The position numbers and the translations under genes are program-made. From NCBI RefSeq assembly GCF_039614845.1, contig NZ_JBDIML010000003.1, forward strand, positions 124,001 to 188,000: 64,000 bases of DNA, in the 5' to 3' direction. Position 1 is the stretch's first letter. Every line of letters begins with the position of its first letter. The notes beneath the pieces are model-generated. The model had not been told where the DNA came from and made no database searches. It worked only from the letters and a program-made list of their open reading frames with translations. Source of the DNA: Ornithinibacillus xuwenensis (GTDB taxonomy: Bacteria; Bacillota; Bacilli; Bacillales; Amphibacillaceae). Shown one piece after another: positions 35,414 to 43,234 of the stretch.

Positions 35414-35890
35414 TTACATCTGTTCCTCTTTAGTTGGCCCCATTACTCCTGGAACCTTTAATCCAGCCTGTCTTAACAACACAGTCATTTGACCACGGTG
35501 ATGAGTTTGATGATCTAGCATAGAACGTAGTAAAGCCCCTCTTGCAATTTGTCTACCAAAACTGTTTACGGTATCCACTAGTGTGTCATCGGTTATGTTT
35601 TCTTCTACCTCTCGTTGAAAATCCTCAACCATTTTTTTATAAGCATCCACAATCTCTTTCGCGTGCTTTGGAACATTTTGCTTGCCAATGCCTACCGATA
35701 CCTGTAAACCAACTTCACCAGCAAAAAATGAGGGACTTGTGGCTAAATGCCAACCTAGCCATCCTAGTGTATTATGTCCTTCTACAATTGACTGCCCTAG
35801 CTTTTCATCTGTTAGTGCTTCTAATACCTTTATTGTCCCCTGGCTAGCAATATGCCAATCTTGTAAAAAATCTTCTTTTTTTCGATACAT
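35414..35890 (-). CDS. DinB family putative metal-dependent hydrolase
   Basis: 158 residues, four-helix DinB/YfiT-like bundle. The metal-binding His are visible in LGWHLATSP (near residue 49) and LDHQTHHRGQM (near 126-131). Ribosome-binding site GAAGGAG. DinB proteins are often thiol (bacillithiol) S-transferases; the exact substrate cannot be told. Confidence 0.82.
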   Translation of the reverse strand: MYRKKEDFLQDWHIASQGTIKVLEALTDEKLGQSIVEGHNTLGWLGWHLATSPSFFAGEVGLQVSVGIGKQNVPKHAKEIVDAYKKMVEDFQREVEENITDDTLVDTVNSFGRQIARGALLRSMLDHQTHHRGQMTVLLRQAGLKVPGVMGPTKEEQM

Positions 35891-36037
35891 TATATCTACT
35901 CCTTCTTCGCAACATCTTTATCATCAATTTAACACGAGGCTATTAAAAATTCCATTCTTATTCATTCCTCTTTTTTGGGTAAATAATGAAGTACAAGCAT
36001 ATATATTTATTATGAAAATAGCAAAAGGAGTGATCCC

Positions 36038-36352
36038 ATGAAATCAACGTTATTCATTATTGGTGGACTATTGGTAATTGCGCTTGCTGCTTTTCTTGAT
36101 TCACCTTCCAGTAATCGTGATAATACGATTGTTTATGATAGAAATGAGGAACAAACCATTGGTGTTGATGCAGAACAAGTAGAAAATTCAGCTTCCACGT
36201 ATTTTGAATTTAGACTGGAGGAAATGAATGAAGTAGACGATTATATTGTGGAGACATATCAAGAATATGAGGTTCATGAGGATGCTGCTGGAAATGTCAT
36301 CGTACGAATACCTACTTCTAAATACAATTACCTCAAATATCAAAAGGAATAG
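36038..36352 (+). CDS. small membrane-anchored hypothetical protein
   Basis: 104 residues. One N-terminal transmembrane helix or uncleaved signal, then a very acidic soluble segment. AAAAGGAGTG stands before the ATG. No family recognised. Ends ahead of a strong terminator. Confidence 0.6.
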   Translation: MKSTLFIIGGLLVIALAAFLDSPSSNRDNTIVYDRNEEQTIGVDAEQVENSASTYFEFRLEEMNEVDDYIVETYQEYEVHEDAAGNVIVRIPTSKYNYLKYQKE

Positions 36353-36404
36353 CTCTAGTCAGATTTGTATTGATTAATCTCGTTTTCATTCCTCTTCCTT
36401 AAGG

Positions 36405-36442
36405 AAAAACGACCTATCCCGATAAAGGGATAGGTCGTTTTT
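36405..36442. terminator. strong bidirectional terminator
   Basis: 16-bp perfect stem AAAAACGACCTATCCC/GGGATAGGTCGTTTTT with a 6-base loop, between convergent genes. Confidence 0.93.
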
Positions 36443-36452
36443 GCCATGGGTT

Positions 36453-36629
36453 TTAGCTACCCATCTTTCTGCGAGTATTACTTGCTTTTTTGGTGTGCTG
36501 ACTTTGCATTTTCTTTGTTGAGCCATTCCAATTTTCCTGCTGTTGGTTATTGGAAGCCTGCTCCTGTTTCTTTTTTTCCAATTGTTGTTTAATTATTTCT
36601 TGCATACTAGGTTTCTTTTCATTCGACAT
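36453..36629 (-). CDS. small basic Gln/Asn/Lys-rich protein (58 aa)
   Basis: Starts MSNEKKPSMQEIIKQQLEKK at 36629, after GAGGAGA; the frame is open to 36710, but that overlaps the degV end and lacks a ribosome-binding site. Disordered-looking and basic, with a conserved-looking NTRRKMGS end. Similar small proteins occur in other Bacillaceae; function unknown. Possibly co-transcribed with degV. Confidence 0.6.
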   Translation of the reverse strand: MSNEKKPSMQEIIKQQLEKKKQEQASNNQQQENWNGSTKKMQSQHTKKASNTRRKMGS

Positions 36630-36688
36630 ATTGTAGTCTCCTCTACAAGTGATAGCACTATTATAATATAAATCCATTTGAATACCTA

Positions 36689-37546
36689 CTATGATTTTGA
36701 AGTACTCCAAAATACAGCGAGAGCACCTTCCCCTGCATGAACTGCTAATGAAGAACTAACTTCTCCAATAATGATATCTAAGTTAGGAAGCTCTGCTTGA
36801 ATCATCTCTTTTAGTTGTATTGCTTTGTCTAACGCATTTCCATGCATAATACCAATTCTAGTAACAGCGCTCTTTTCACAAGAATCCTTTATCATGGCGA
36901 CAATTCGTCTTATCGCTTTTTTCTCTGAACGTATCCTTTCGACAAGTCCTAATTCACCACTTTTACTAATGGATAAGATTGGTTTAATTTGCAAGAAGCT
37001 ACCAACCTTAAATTGGACACCAGTCATTCTACCGCCTTTATATAATTGTTCTAATGTATCTAGTAATATTAAGTTTTCGTGTCCAGCTGACATTTGTCGA
37101 AGCTCACTTGCAATCGTGGATGCTTCCATTCCCTTTCTCGCTAGTTCTAATCCTTTTTCTAATAATGTAGTAATCGCAAAAGAAAGAGAATAGGAATCTA
37201 CTATTTCTACAGGAACTCTTTCCTGATCTTTAGCAGTACTTGAGCTTGAAATCGTACCACTTAATTTAGAAGACACGTGAATAGCAATAATTTGGTCATA
37301 AGCTTCCATCAAGTCTTTATATAGATTAATAAACTTATTTACATTAGGCTGAGAGGTTTTTGGGACCTCTTTTTCACTTCGAATCAACTCGTACAACTCA
37401 TTGGAAGTTAAGTTAATACCATCTTCATATTCTTTTCCTTCTGAAATGATAACAATTGGCACTACATAAATATCTGGGTGCTGTTTCAATTCCTCCGATA
37501 AGTATGCAGTACTATCTGTTACAAAGGCAATTCGCTTGTTTGTCAT
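36689..37546 (-). CDS. DegV family fatty-acid-binding protein
   Basis: 285 residues. DegV fold with VTDSTAYLS at the N-terminus, TSQPNVNKF, HVSSKLSGT and the central LDTLEQLYKGGRM segment that lines the fatty-acid pocket; such proteins are FakB-type carriers presenting fatty acids to the kinase FakA. ATG at 37546 chosen from the GGAGAGGGGA before it, rather than 37612. FakA is not in the window. Confidence 0.88.
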   Translation of the reverse strand: MTNKRIAFVTDSTAYLSEELKQHPDIYVVPIVIISEGKEYEDGINLTSNELYELIRSEKEVPKTSQPNVNKFINLYKDLMEAYDQIIAIHVSSKLSGTISSSSTAKDQERVPVEIVDSYSLSFAITTLLEKGLELARKGMEASTIASELRQMSAGHENLILLDTLEQLYKGGRMTGVQFKVGSFLQIKPILSISKSGELGLVERIRSEKKAIRRIVAMIKDSCEKSAVTRIGIMHGNALDKAIQLKEMIQAELPNLDIIIGEVSSSLAVHAGEGALAVFWSTSKS

Positions 37547-37857
37547 AAACCGTCCCCTCTCCATTCCATGCATTATTAGCGTTATTATACAACGAACACA
37601 AAACAATACCAAGTATTAGTAACAGGTATTAATTGTGTAGGTTTATTTCTATTTTATAAAATATGTTCTAATAATATTTCACCATTTACTACCGTTACGA
37701 TAAAATTCCTTTTACTTCAAATGTATTCCTATAAAAGTTGAACCTGATGAATCAATATGATAGGGTAGGGTAATTCTAATAATTTCCCCCTATCCCTTTT
37801 TTCAATTGGAACGTATAATAAGAAAGAATGTACCTAGGAAGGATAAGGTGTTTGAAC

Positions 37858-39414
37858 ATGAGTTTACTAACCGTAAAAAATCTTAGTCACGGATTCGGGG
37901 ATCGTGCTATCTTTGATGATGTGTCTTTTCGTTTACTACAAGGTGAACATATCGGGCTTATTGGTGCAAATGGTGAAGGTAAGTCTACATTTATGAATAT
38001 CATCACCGGAAAACTAGAACCAGATGCTGGTAATGTGACTTGGGCTAAACATGTTCGTGTTGGATATTTAGATCAGCACGCTGTTTTAAAGCAAGGAATG
38101 ACAATCCGTGATGCTCTACGAACAGCATTTCAATATTTGTATGATATGGAGACAGAAATGAATCAGCTATTTGCAAAAATGGGTGAAGTGGAACCTGAAG
38201 AGCTAGAAAAGCTCCTTGAGGAAACAGGACGAATGCAAGATGCCCTAACAAATAATGATTTTTATACGATTGATGCTAAGGTCGAAGAAGTAGCAAATGG
38301 TCTTGGTTTGAATGACTTTGGCTTAGAGCGTGATGTTAATGATTTAAGTGGTGGACAACGTACGAAAGTACTTCTCGCAAAATTGCTTTTAGAAAAACCA
38401 GAGATTCTACTACTTGACGAACCAACCAACTATTTGGACGTCGAGCATATTGAGTGGCTGAAAAACTATTTACAAAACTATGATCATGCATTTATTTTAG
38501 TCTCTCATGATATTCCATTTTTAAATAGTGTTGTTAACTTGATTTATCACATGGAGAATCAGGAACTAACTAGGTATCCTGGTGACTATCATGAATTCTT
38601 ACGTTTACACGAGTTAAAGAAACAACAGCAGGTTGCAGCATTTAAAAAGCAGCAAAAGGAAATTGCAAATTTAAAGGACTTTGTCGCACGTAATAAAGCA
38701 AATGCTGCAACAAGTAGAATGGCCATGTCACGCCAGAAGAAACTGGATAAAATGGACGTTATTGAACTGGATGCCGAAAAACCAAAACCAATGTTTCATT
38801 TTAAAGAAGCACGTACTCCAGGGAAATATTTGTTTGAAACAGAGGAATTAGTAATTGGATATGATGAACCATTATCCCGACCATTAACGTTATCAATGGA
38901 ACGCGGACAAAAAATTGCACTTTATGGAGCAAATGGAATCGGAAAAACTACATTACTTCGAAGCATATTAGGAGAAATTCCACCCGTTTCGGGAGATGTG
39001 CAATTAGGTGAACACCTGCATATTGGCTATTTTGAACAGGAAATCAAAACCGAAACAACCAACACTTGCATTGATGAGATATGGGATGAATTTCCTCATT
39101 TCACACAGTATGAGGTACGTGCAGCCTTAGCAAGATGTGGACTTACCACAAAACATATCGAGAGTAAGGTACAAGTGCTTAGCGGAGGGGAAAAAGCTAA
39201 AGTTCGTCTATGTAAATTGATGAACCGTGAAACAAATCTACTAGTACTTGATGAGCCTACAAACCATTTGGACTATGATGCAAAAGTGGAGTTAAAACGT
39301 GCTTTACAAGAATACAAAGGAAGCGTATTATTAATTTCCCATGAACCAGATTTTTATGATGGAGTTGTAACGGATATGTGGAACTGTGAGGATTGGACAA
39401 CAAAGATGTTTTAA
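37858..39414 (+). CDS. yfmM: ABC-F ATPase, YfmM-like
   Basis: 518 residues, two ATP-binding cassettes with no membrane domain: Walker A GANGEGKST and GANGIGKTT, signatures LSGGQRTK and LSGGEKAK, Walker B LLLDEPTNYLD and LVLDEPTNHLD, joined by a linker of about 80 residues (about 240-320) that in ABC-F proteins reaches the ribosomal E/P site. Length and N-terminus match what I recall of B. subtilis YfmM rather than antibiotic-resistance ABC-F types. ATG at 37858 preceded by AAGGTG. Likely a translation factor rescuing stalled ribosomes. Confidence 0.85.
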   Translation: MSLLTVKNLSHGFGDRAIFDDVSFRLLQGEHIGLIGANGEGKSTFMNIITGKLEPDAGNVTWAKHVRVGYLDQHAVLKQGMTIRDALRTAFQYLYDMETEMNQLFAKMGEVEPEELEKLLEETGRMQDALTNNDFYTIDAKVEEVANGLGLNDFGLERDVNDLSGGQRTKVLLAKLLLEKPEILLLDEPTNYLDVEHIEWLKNYLQNYDHAFILVSHDIPFLNSVVNLIYHMENQELTRYPGDYHEFLRLHELKKQQQVAAFKKQQKEIANLKDFVARNKANAATSRMAMSRQKKLDKMDVIELDAEKPKPMFHFKEARTPGKYLFETEELVIGYDEPLSRPLTLSMERGQKIALYGANGIGKTTLLRSILGEIPPVSGDVQLGEHLHIGYFEQEIKTETTNTCIDEIWDEFPHFTQYEVRAALARCGLTTKHIESKVQVLSGGEKAKVRLCKLMNRETNLLVLDEPTNHLDYDAKVELKRALQEYKGSVLLISHEPDFYDGVVTDMWNCEDWTTKMF

Positions 39415-39424
39415 ACTCACACAT

Positions 39425-39463
39425 AACGCTTGGAGAGTATTTATTTTCTCCAAGCGTTTTTTT
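39425..39463 (+). terminator. rho-independent terminator
   Basis: 12-bp stem AACGCTTGGAGA/TCTCCAAGCGTT, 10-base loop, then a T7 run, after the ABC-F gene. Confidence 0.9.
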
Positions 39464-39468
39464 CATAA

Positions 39469-39723
39469 CTAATCTAATAGCTTCGCAATTCCCCCAACTA
39501 CTATTGCTGTTAGAAAAGCTCCAATGAGCGCCGGAACAAGTGAAAAGTCAATTAACATCGGTCCCCAGCTACCAATTAATAACATCCCAATCCAATTTCC
39601 TATGAAACCAGCAAAAATAGCTCCGGCCCAACTACCTGGCATGCTTAATGGAGATACTTTACTGGCAACTGTTCCGATAATAAATGCAATCATTATCTTT
39701 AATAAAAGTGTTAAAATATCCAC
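39469..39723 (-). CDS. GlsB/YeaQ/YmgE family membrane protein
   Basis: 84 residues, three short helices with Gly-rich repeats (PGSWAGAIFAGFIGNWIG, IVVGGIAKLL) typical of transglycosylase-associated/GlsB proteins. GTG start after AAAGGAG. Members are linked to general stress; no sigma-B promoter is evident to me here. Confidence 0.8.
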   Translation of the reverse strand: MDILTLLLKIMIAFIIGTVASKVSPLSMPGSWAGAIFAGFIGNWIGMLLIGSWGPMLIDFSLVPALIGAFLTAIVVGGIAKLLD

Positions 39724-39790
39724 ATCATAACTCCTTTTTGCTATATTATGGATTCCATATTATTCTGGAATAGGAAAAAAGGAAAATCAC

Positions 39791-40138
39791 TTATAATTCT
39801 TTAGCTTCAAGAATTGCTTTTATTTGTTCAGCTGTTGGGTTCCACTGATATTCCCCTAAATCAATTCTATCGTGCTCCCCAACCTCAACACCTTCCGCTT
39901 CAAGATTAAGTAGTTGTTCGTTATATGACGCTTCATCCTTTATTACAATTTGACCTTTGGCATTAACTACCCGATGCCAAGGTAAGTGATAGTTCTTGCT
40001 CATGGAATGAAGAACTCGAACTACCTGACGAGCGGCACGCGGGCTACCAGCTACCCTGGCGACCTGTCCATATGTCATCACACAACCATTTGGGATGTTT
40101 TGTAGAATTAAGAGGACGTTTCTTGTAAATGATGTCAT
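39791..40138 (-). CDS. alkyltransferase-like (ATL) DNA repair protein
   Basis: 115 residues of the MGMT DNA-binding fold. The alkyl-acceptor motif PCHRV is replaced by PWHRV (Trp near residue 54), which defines ATL proteins: they bind O6-alkylguanine, flip it and recruit nucleotide excision repair, but do not transfer the alkyl group. The helix-turn-helix with Arg finger (GSPRAARQVVRVL) is kept. Ribosome-binding site AGGAG. Confidence 0.88.
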   Translation of the reverse strand: MTSFTRNVLLILQNIPNGCVMTYGQVARVAGSPRAARQVVRVLHSMSKNYHLPWHRVVNAKGQIVIKDEASYNEQLLNLEAEGVEVGEHDRIDLGEYQWNPTAEQIKAILEAKEL

Positions 40139-40153
40139 TTCTCTCTACTCCTA

Positions 40154-40378
40154 TCAAGCTTCCATTCTTTTTTTCTTCAAAGCTACTAAACCAATATAAA
40201 GAACCGCACTGCTTACTACCGTAGCTATTGAATAATAATGTATTCCTAGTCCTTGACTAATGCCGTCCGTTTCCGTAAGTACCCACCAAACAGAAGCAAT
40301 TGTAAAAATAATAAGATTGGACAATACTCCAGTAGTTAAAGATAACCATGTGCTTTTACTACGATTCCAGACTACCAT
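40154..40378 (-). CDS. small two-helix membrane protein, start uncertain
   Basis: 74 residues with two transmembrane helices and a basic tail; not recognised. The ATG at 40378 has no ribosome-binding site. In the same frame, 14 codons upstream, an ATG at 40420 follows GGGGGGA, but a TAA at codon 9 (40394-40396) interrupts it. The gene may therefore have suffered a nonsense mutation in its N-terminus, or the short frame may be a leader. Confidence 0.45.
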   Translation of the reverse strand: MVVWNRSKSTWLSLTTGVLSNLIIFTIASVWWVLTETDGISQGLGIHYYSIATVVSSAVLYIGLVALKKKRMEA

Positions 40379-40460
40379 TAAGCTATAGAAAGATTAAGAT
40401 ATTATCAAGGCAAGAGGCATTCCCCCCAAAAATAGGATTATCTTCACCCTTCAACCACCC

Positions 40461-41015
40461 TTATCTAATTTTTTCTTCATAATCGCTTGCTAACATTCCC
40501 ATTATAATTTCATCCGAGTATTGACCATTCATATATATGGAGTCTCGAATTACACCTTCAATTTTAAATCCTGCTTTTTGGTATGCGTTAATACCACGCT
40601 TATTATGGGAGTAAACTTCTAACTGTAGTCGATTTAGCTTTAAAGTTTCAAAAGTGAACTGTAATGCTAACATAACTGCTTCTGTTCCATAGCCTTTATT
40701 AAAATACTGTTTATCATGTAATGCAATTCGAAATCCAGCCTTTCTGTTTTCCTTTTCAATTTCTAAAATAGATAAATCCCCAATTAATTCGTCACTATTT
40801 ACCAAACAAATCGCGAAGTCATAGCGAGTATCATCATTTTCAATTCGTTCGATATGTTTATCCAATTGTTCCATAGTAAACATATTTCTTGTTCCAGTCA
40901 TATAGCGAATTTCCTCATCATGGACAGCTTGATAAATTCGCTTATTATCTTGTTGTAAAAGAGGTCTCAAATAAATCGATTTAGCCTTCATAGTATGTTT
41001 CTTAGTACTAGTCAT
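40461..41015 (-). CDS. RimJ/RimL-type GNAT acetyltransferase
   Basis: 184 residues with the Acetyltransf_3 pattern: IYLRPLLQQDN, then GFRIALHDKQYFNKGYGTEAV (acetyl-CoA loop), LNRLQLEVYSHNKRGINAYQKAGFKIEG. Starts with ATGACTAG overlap on the end of the NIPSNAP gene, so coupled with it. Substrate unknown, probably a protein N-terminus or small amine. Confidence 0.85.
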   Translation of the reverse strand: MTSTKKHTMKAKSIYLRPLLQQDNKRIYQAVHDEEIRYMTGTRNMFTMEQLDKHIERIENDDTRYDFAICLVNSDELIGDLSILEIEKENRKAGFRIALHDKQYFNKGYGTEAVMLALQFTFETLKLNRLQLEVYSHNKRGINAYQKAGFKIEGVIRDSIYMNGQYSDEIIMGMLASDYEEKIR

Positions 41016-41346
41016 GAGTTACTGTATCTTCAACAAAATCTTGTTCAATTTTATAAAACACATTTCTTAGATTTTCTTTTCCTCCATGCATTTCAAACCA
41101 TTGCTGAACACGTTTTAAATGAGCCTGATCATTTCTAACCTTTGTTTCAATTTTTTCATATTCCTCATAAGAGTCATATTCCCAAATGGCAAATATCTCA
41201 ACTTCTTCGTCCTCTCGTTTCATCCATCTTCCAACTAGTCGCGCACCATACTTTAACTGAGTTGGAAGAAGCGTATGATTGAAGTGATGATTAAATGACT
41301 CTAAAATCAGAGGATTTACTTTATATTTTTTTCTTCGATATATCAT
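41008..41346 (-). CDS. NIPSNAP family protein
   Basis: 112 residues, ferredoxin-like dimeric alpha+beta barrel of the NIPSNAP type (RRKKYKVNP at the start, FAIWEYDSYEEYEK, and the terminal QQWFEMHGG part). Function unknown. Followed with 8-base overlap by a GNAT gene. Confidence 0.8.
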   Translation of the reverse strand: MIYRRKKYKVNPLILESFNHHFNHTLLPTQLKYGARLVGRWMKREDEEVEIFAIWEYDSYEEYEKIETKVRNDQAHLKRVQQWFEMHGGKENLRNVFYKIEQDFVEDTVTHD

Positions 41347-41424
41347 AAGTACTATCTTCCCCCTTTTGAATTTACTGAAATTTACATATTTTTATCATAC
41401 ATTAATTCATATTGCTTTCCTATA

Positions 41425-41460
41425 ATAAAAAGAGCTAAGGAAATTACCTTAACTCTTTAT
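41425..41460 (-). terminator. rho-independent terminator
   Basis: AAAGAGTTAAGG/CCTTAGCTCTTTTTATT on the minus strand, directly after the hemolysin III-family gene. Confidence 0.82.
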
Positions 41461-41477
41461 AGCGATGTTCACGATCA

Positions 41478-42122
41478 CTATAGCAAATATAAAAGAACAC
41501 AGAAGAAATGACAGATTGTTCCTGCTAAGACTAGGATGTGCCAAACCATATGGTGGTATTTAAATCCTCTCCACATATAGAAGATTGTTCCGAATGTGTA
41601 GCACAAGCCACCTGCGACAAGCAAAACAACTCCACCAGATTCTAAATTAACTACAATACGATTCCATCCAATGACAATTAACCAACCCATTAATAGGTAT
41701 AGGATCGTTGAGGTAAACAAAAACTTTTTTACAAAGTATGCTTTAAATACTATGCCAGCAACTGCTAATCCCCAAATTACCCCAAACATTGTCCATCCTA
41801 AAGCACCTTCGATCACGAGTAAGGTAAATGGTGTATACGTACCTGCAATGAAGATGTAAATTGAAGAATGATCAAATATTTCAAATAAATCTTTTGCCTT
41901 CCCTGGCGGAAGCGCGTGTACTAATGTAGAAGATGTATACAAAATAACCATGGTAGCTCCAAATATCGTAAAGCTCACGACATGTAAAGCTGTCCCTTCA
42001 AAAGCTGAAAATACAATAAGTAAAACTAAACCAGCTATACTTAATAGAACGCCAACTCCATGTGTTGTTGCATTTGCTATTTCCTCACCCTTGGAAAAGG
42101 TATGTGTTTCTGCCAAAATCAA
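41478..42122 (-). CDS. hemolysin III / PAQR family membrane protein
   Basis: 214 residues, seven transmembrane helices. Conserved PAQR zinc-site residues are seen: EEIANATTHGVG near the N-terminus, STLVHALP, FDHSSIYIFIAGTYTPF and the C-terminal MVWHILVLAGTICHFF. Corresponds to YplQ/TrhA-type proteins implicated in membrane energetics or lipid homeostasis. TTG start after AAGGAAT. Confidence 0.88.
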   Translation of the reverse strand: MILAETHTFSKGEEIANATTHGVGVLLSIAGLVLLIVFSAFEGTALHVVSFTIFGATMVILYTSSTLVHALPPGKAKDLFEIFDHSSIYIFIAGTYTPFTLLVIEGALGWTMFGVIWGLAVAGIVFKAYFVKKFLFTSTILYLLMGWLIVIGWNRIVVNLESGGVVLLVAGGLCYTFGTIFYMWRGFKYHHMVWHILVLAGTICHFFCVLLYLL

Positions 42123-42461
42123 TCATTCCTTACCGTTAAAATTGTGGTTAATAACTGTCGATTACATGTGCGATAACCATATGTTTCATTATATCAGGTT
42201 ACATGAACGGAAGCACCTGTTCAAGATTATGACAGAGAATTTAGCATTATGTTGCTTCTGATAGCGAACAACCGATACTATTTTTCAAAAAGAGGTTTAT
42301 TTATCTTTTCGACAATTTCCCCGGAAATAACATTAGCTGTCACCATGTTTTTTTCAAAATAAGCTTGGCACAGGGGAATCAGAAAAGGTACTTGATAAAA
42401 TTTAGTTTTCTTTTTTGTTTTTTCCTGTATAATAAAAAACAAATTATTTTAGGAGTGTGAA
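42123..42461. other. intergenic region with promoter of the 42462 gene
   Basis: No gene seen. An extended -10-like CTGTATAAT ends at 42433, 28 bases before the 42462 start codon, in a T-rich context. The remainder shows nothing I can name. Confidence 0.5.
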
Positions 42462-42680
42462 ATGATGAGTAAGTCAAATGCCCAAAAGAAACGTGAAAAG
42501 CTAGTTCGTGAAGGAAGAATAAACCCTGAGATTATTCGTAGTCCCTATTCCCAGCTTGATTTGAGAACGAGAAAAACAAAAACGAAAAAAGATCATCTTT
42601 ATCGCATCAAACACAAGAACCGTAATCCAAAACAATGGGAAAACGGTTCTTTTTATTTCCGATATCGAATTATATCATAA
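42462..42680 (+). CDS. small basic hypothetical protein (72 aa)
   Basis: Very basic (Lys/Arg about one third), with MSKSNAQKKREKLVREGR at the start and a conserved-looking RSPYSQLDLRTRKTKTKKD. Good ribosome-binding site TAGGAGTGTG and a clear -10 upstream. Composition suggests nucleic acid or ribosome binding; I do not recognise it. It ends one base from the convergent CuA gene with no terminator between. Confidence 0.65.
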   Translation: MMSKSNAQKKREKLVREGRINPEIIRSPYSQLDLRTRKTKTKKDHLYRIKHKNRNPKQWENGSFYFRYRIIS

Positions 42681-42681
42681 A

Positions 42682-43092
42682 TTATTGTACGATAAGTGTT
42701 GCTACCATATCTGCATGGCCTTCTCCACACATAATATTGCAATAAATTTTATATTCGCCTGGTTCTGTTGGCGTAAAGGTTGCTTCCCCATCCCCTTGAA
42801 TCATTACATCAAAATCATCAATAGATATTCCATGATTGCCTTCTTTGTTCGTGAGGGTAACCTTTACTTCTTCTCCAGATTTTACAACATATTGGTCTTT
42901 TTCAAATTCAAAATTTGTTGCAACCAAATTCACTTCATTATTCGGATCAGCTGCTGCTGTTTCTGTGCTCTGTTCTGTATCACTACTTCCATTGTCAGTT
43001 GAATCACTTCCAGTGTCTGTATCTTCTCCTCCACATGCTGCTAATAGTAGGATGATAGAGATTAATAATGTTGCTAATAAACTTCTTTTCAT
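42682..43092 (-). CDS. CuA-type cupredoxin lipoprotein
   Basis: 136 residues. Lipobox LLAAC (Cys near residue 20), an acidic Ser/Asp/Thr linker, then a cupredoxin domain similar to cytochrome c oxidase subunit II: His in GNHGISI and the CuA loop CNIMCGEGHADM (CxxxCxxxHxxM). It lacks the membrane helices of a real subunit II and no oxidase genes are adjacent, so it is a stand-alone electron carrier or copper-delivery lipoprotein. A perfect TGTGA-N6-TCACA palindrome lies upstream, suggesting control by Fnr. Confidence 0.85.
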   Translation of the reverse strand: MKRSLLATLLISIILLLAACGGEDTDTGSDSTDNGSSDTEQSTETAAADPNNEVNLVATNFEFEKDQYVVKSGEEVKVTLTNKEGNHGISIDDFDVMIQGDGEATFTPTEPGEYKIYCNIMCGEGHADMVATLIVQ

Positions 43093-43158
43093 ATTTGTTC
43101 CTCCTAATAATACGAATTGTTCTACACCTATAGCTTAATGCTACTGTGATCGTTAGGT

Positions 43159-43174
43159 TGTGACATACATCACA
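43159..43174 (-). promoter_or_regulatory. FNR/Crp-type palindrome upstream of CuA lipoprotein
   Basis: TGTGACATACATCACA, a perfect TGTGA-N6-TCACA site. Its centre is 29 bases before a TAAGCT hexamer on the minus strand, which would place it near -41.5, the class II activator position. Confidence 0.7.
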
Positions 43175-43234
43175 GCAAAGAGGAAAAATAACTTAATTAT
43201 CTTCAATTGTCACCTTATGTTCACAATTCGAAAT

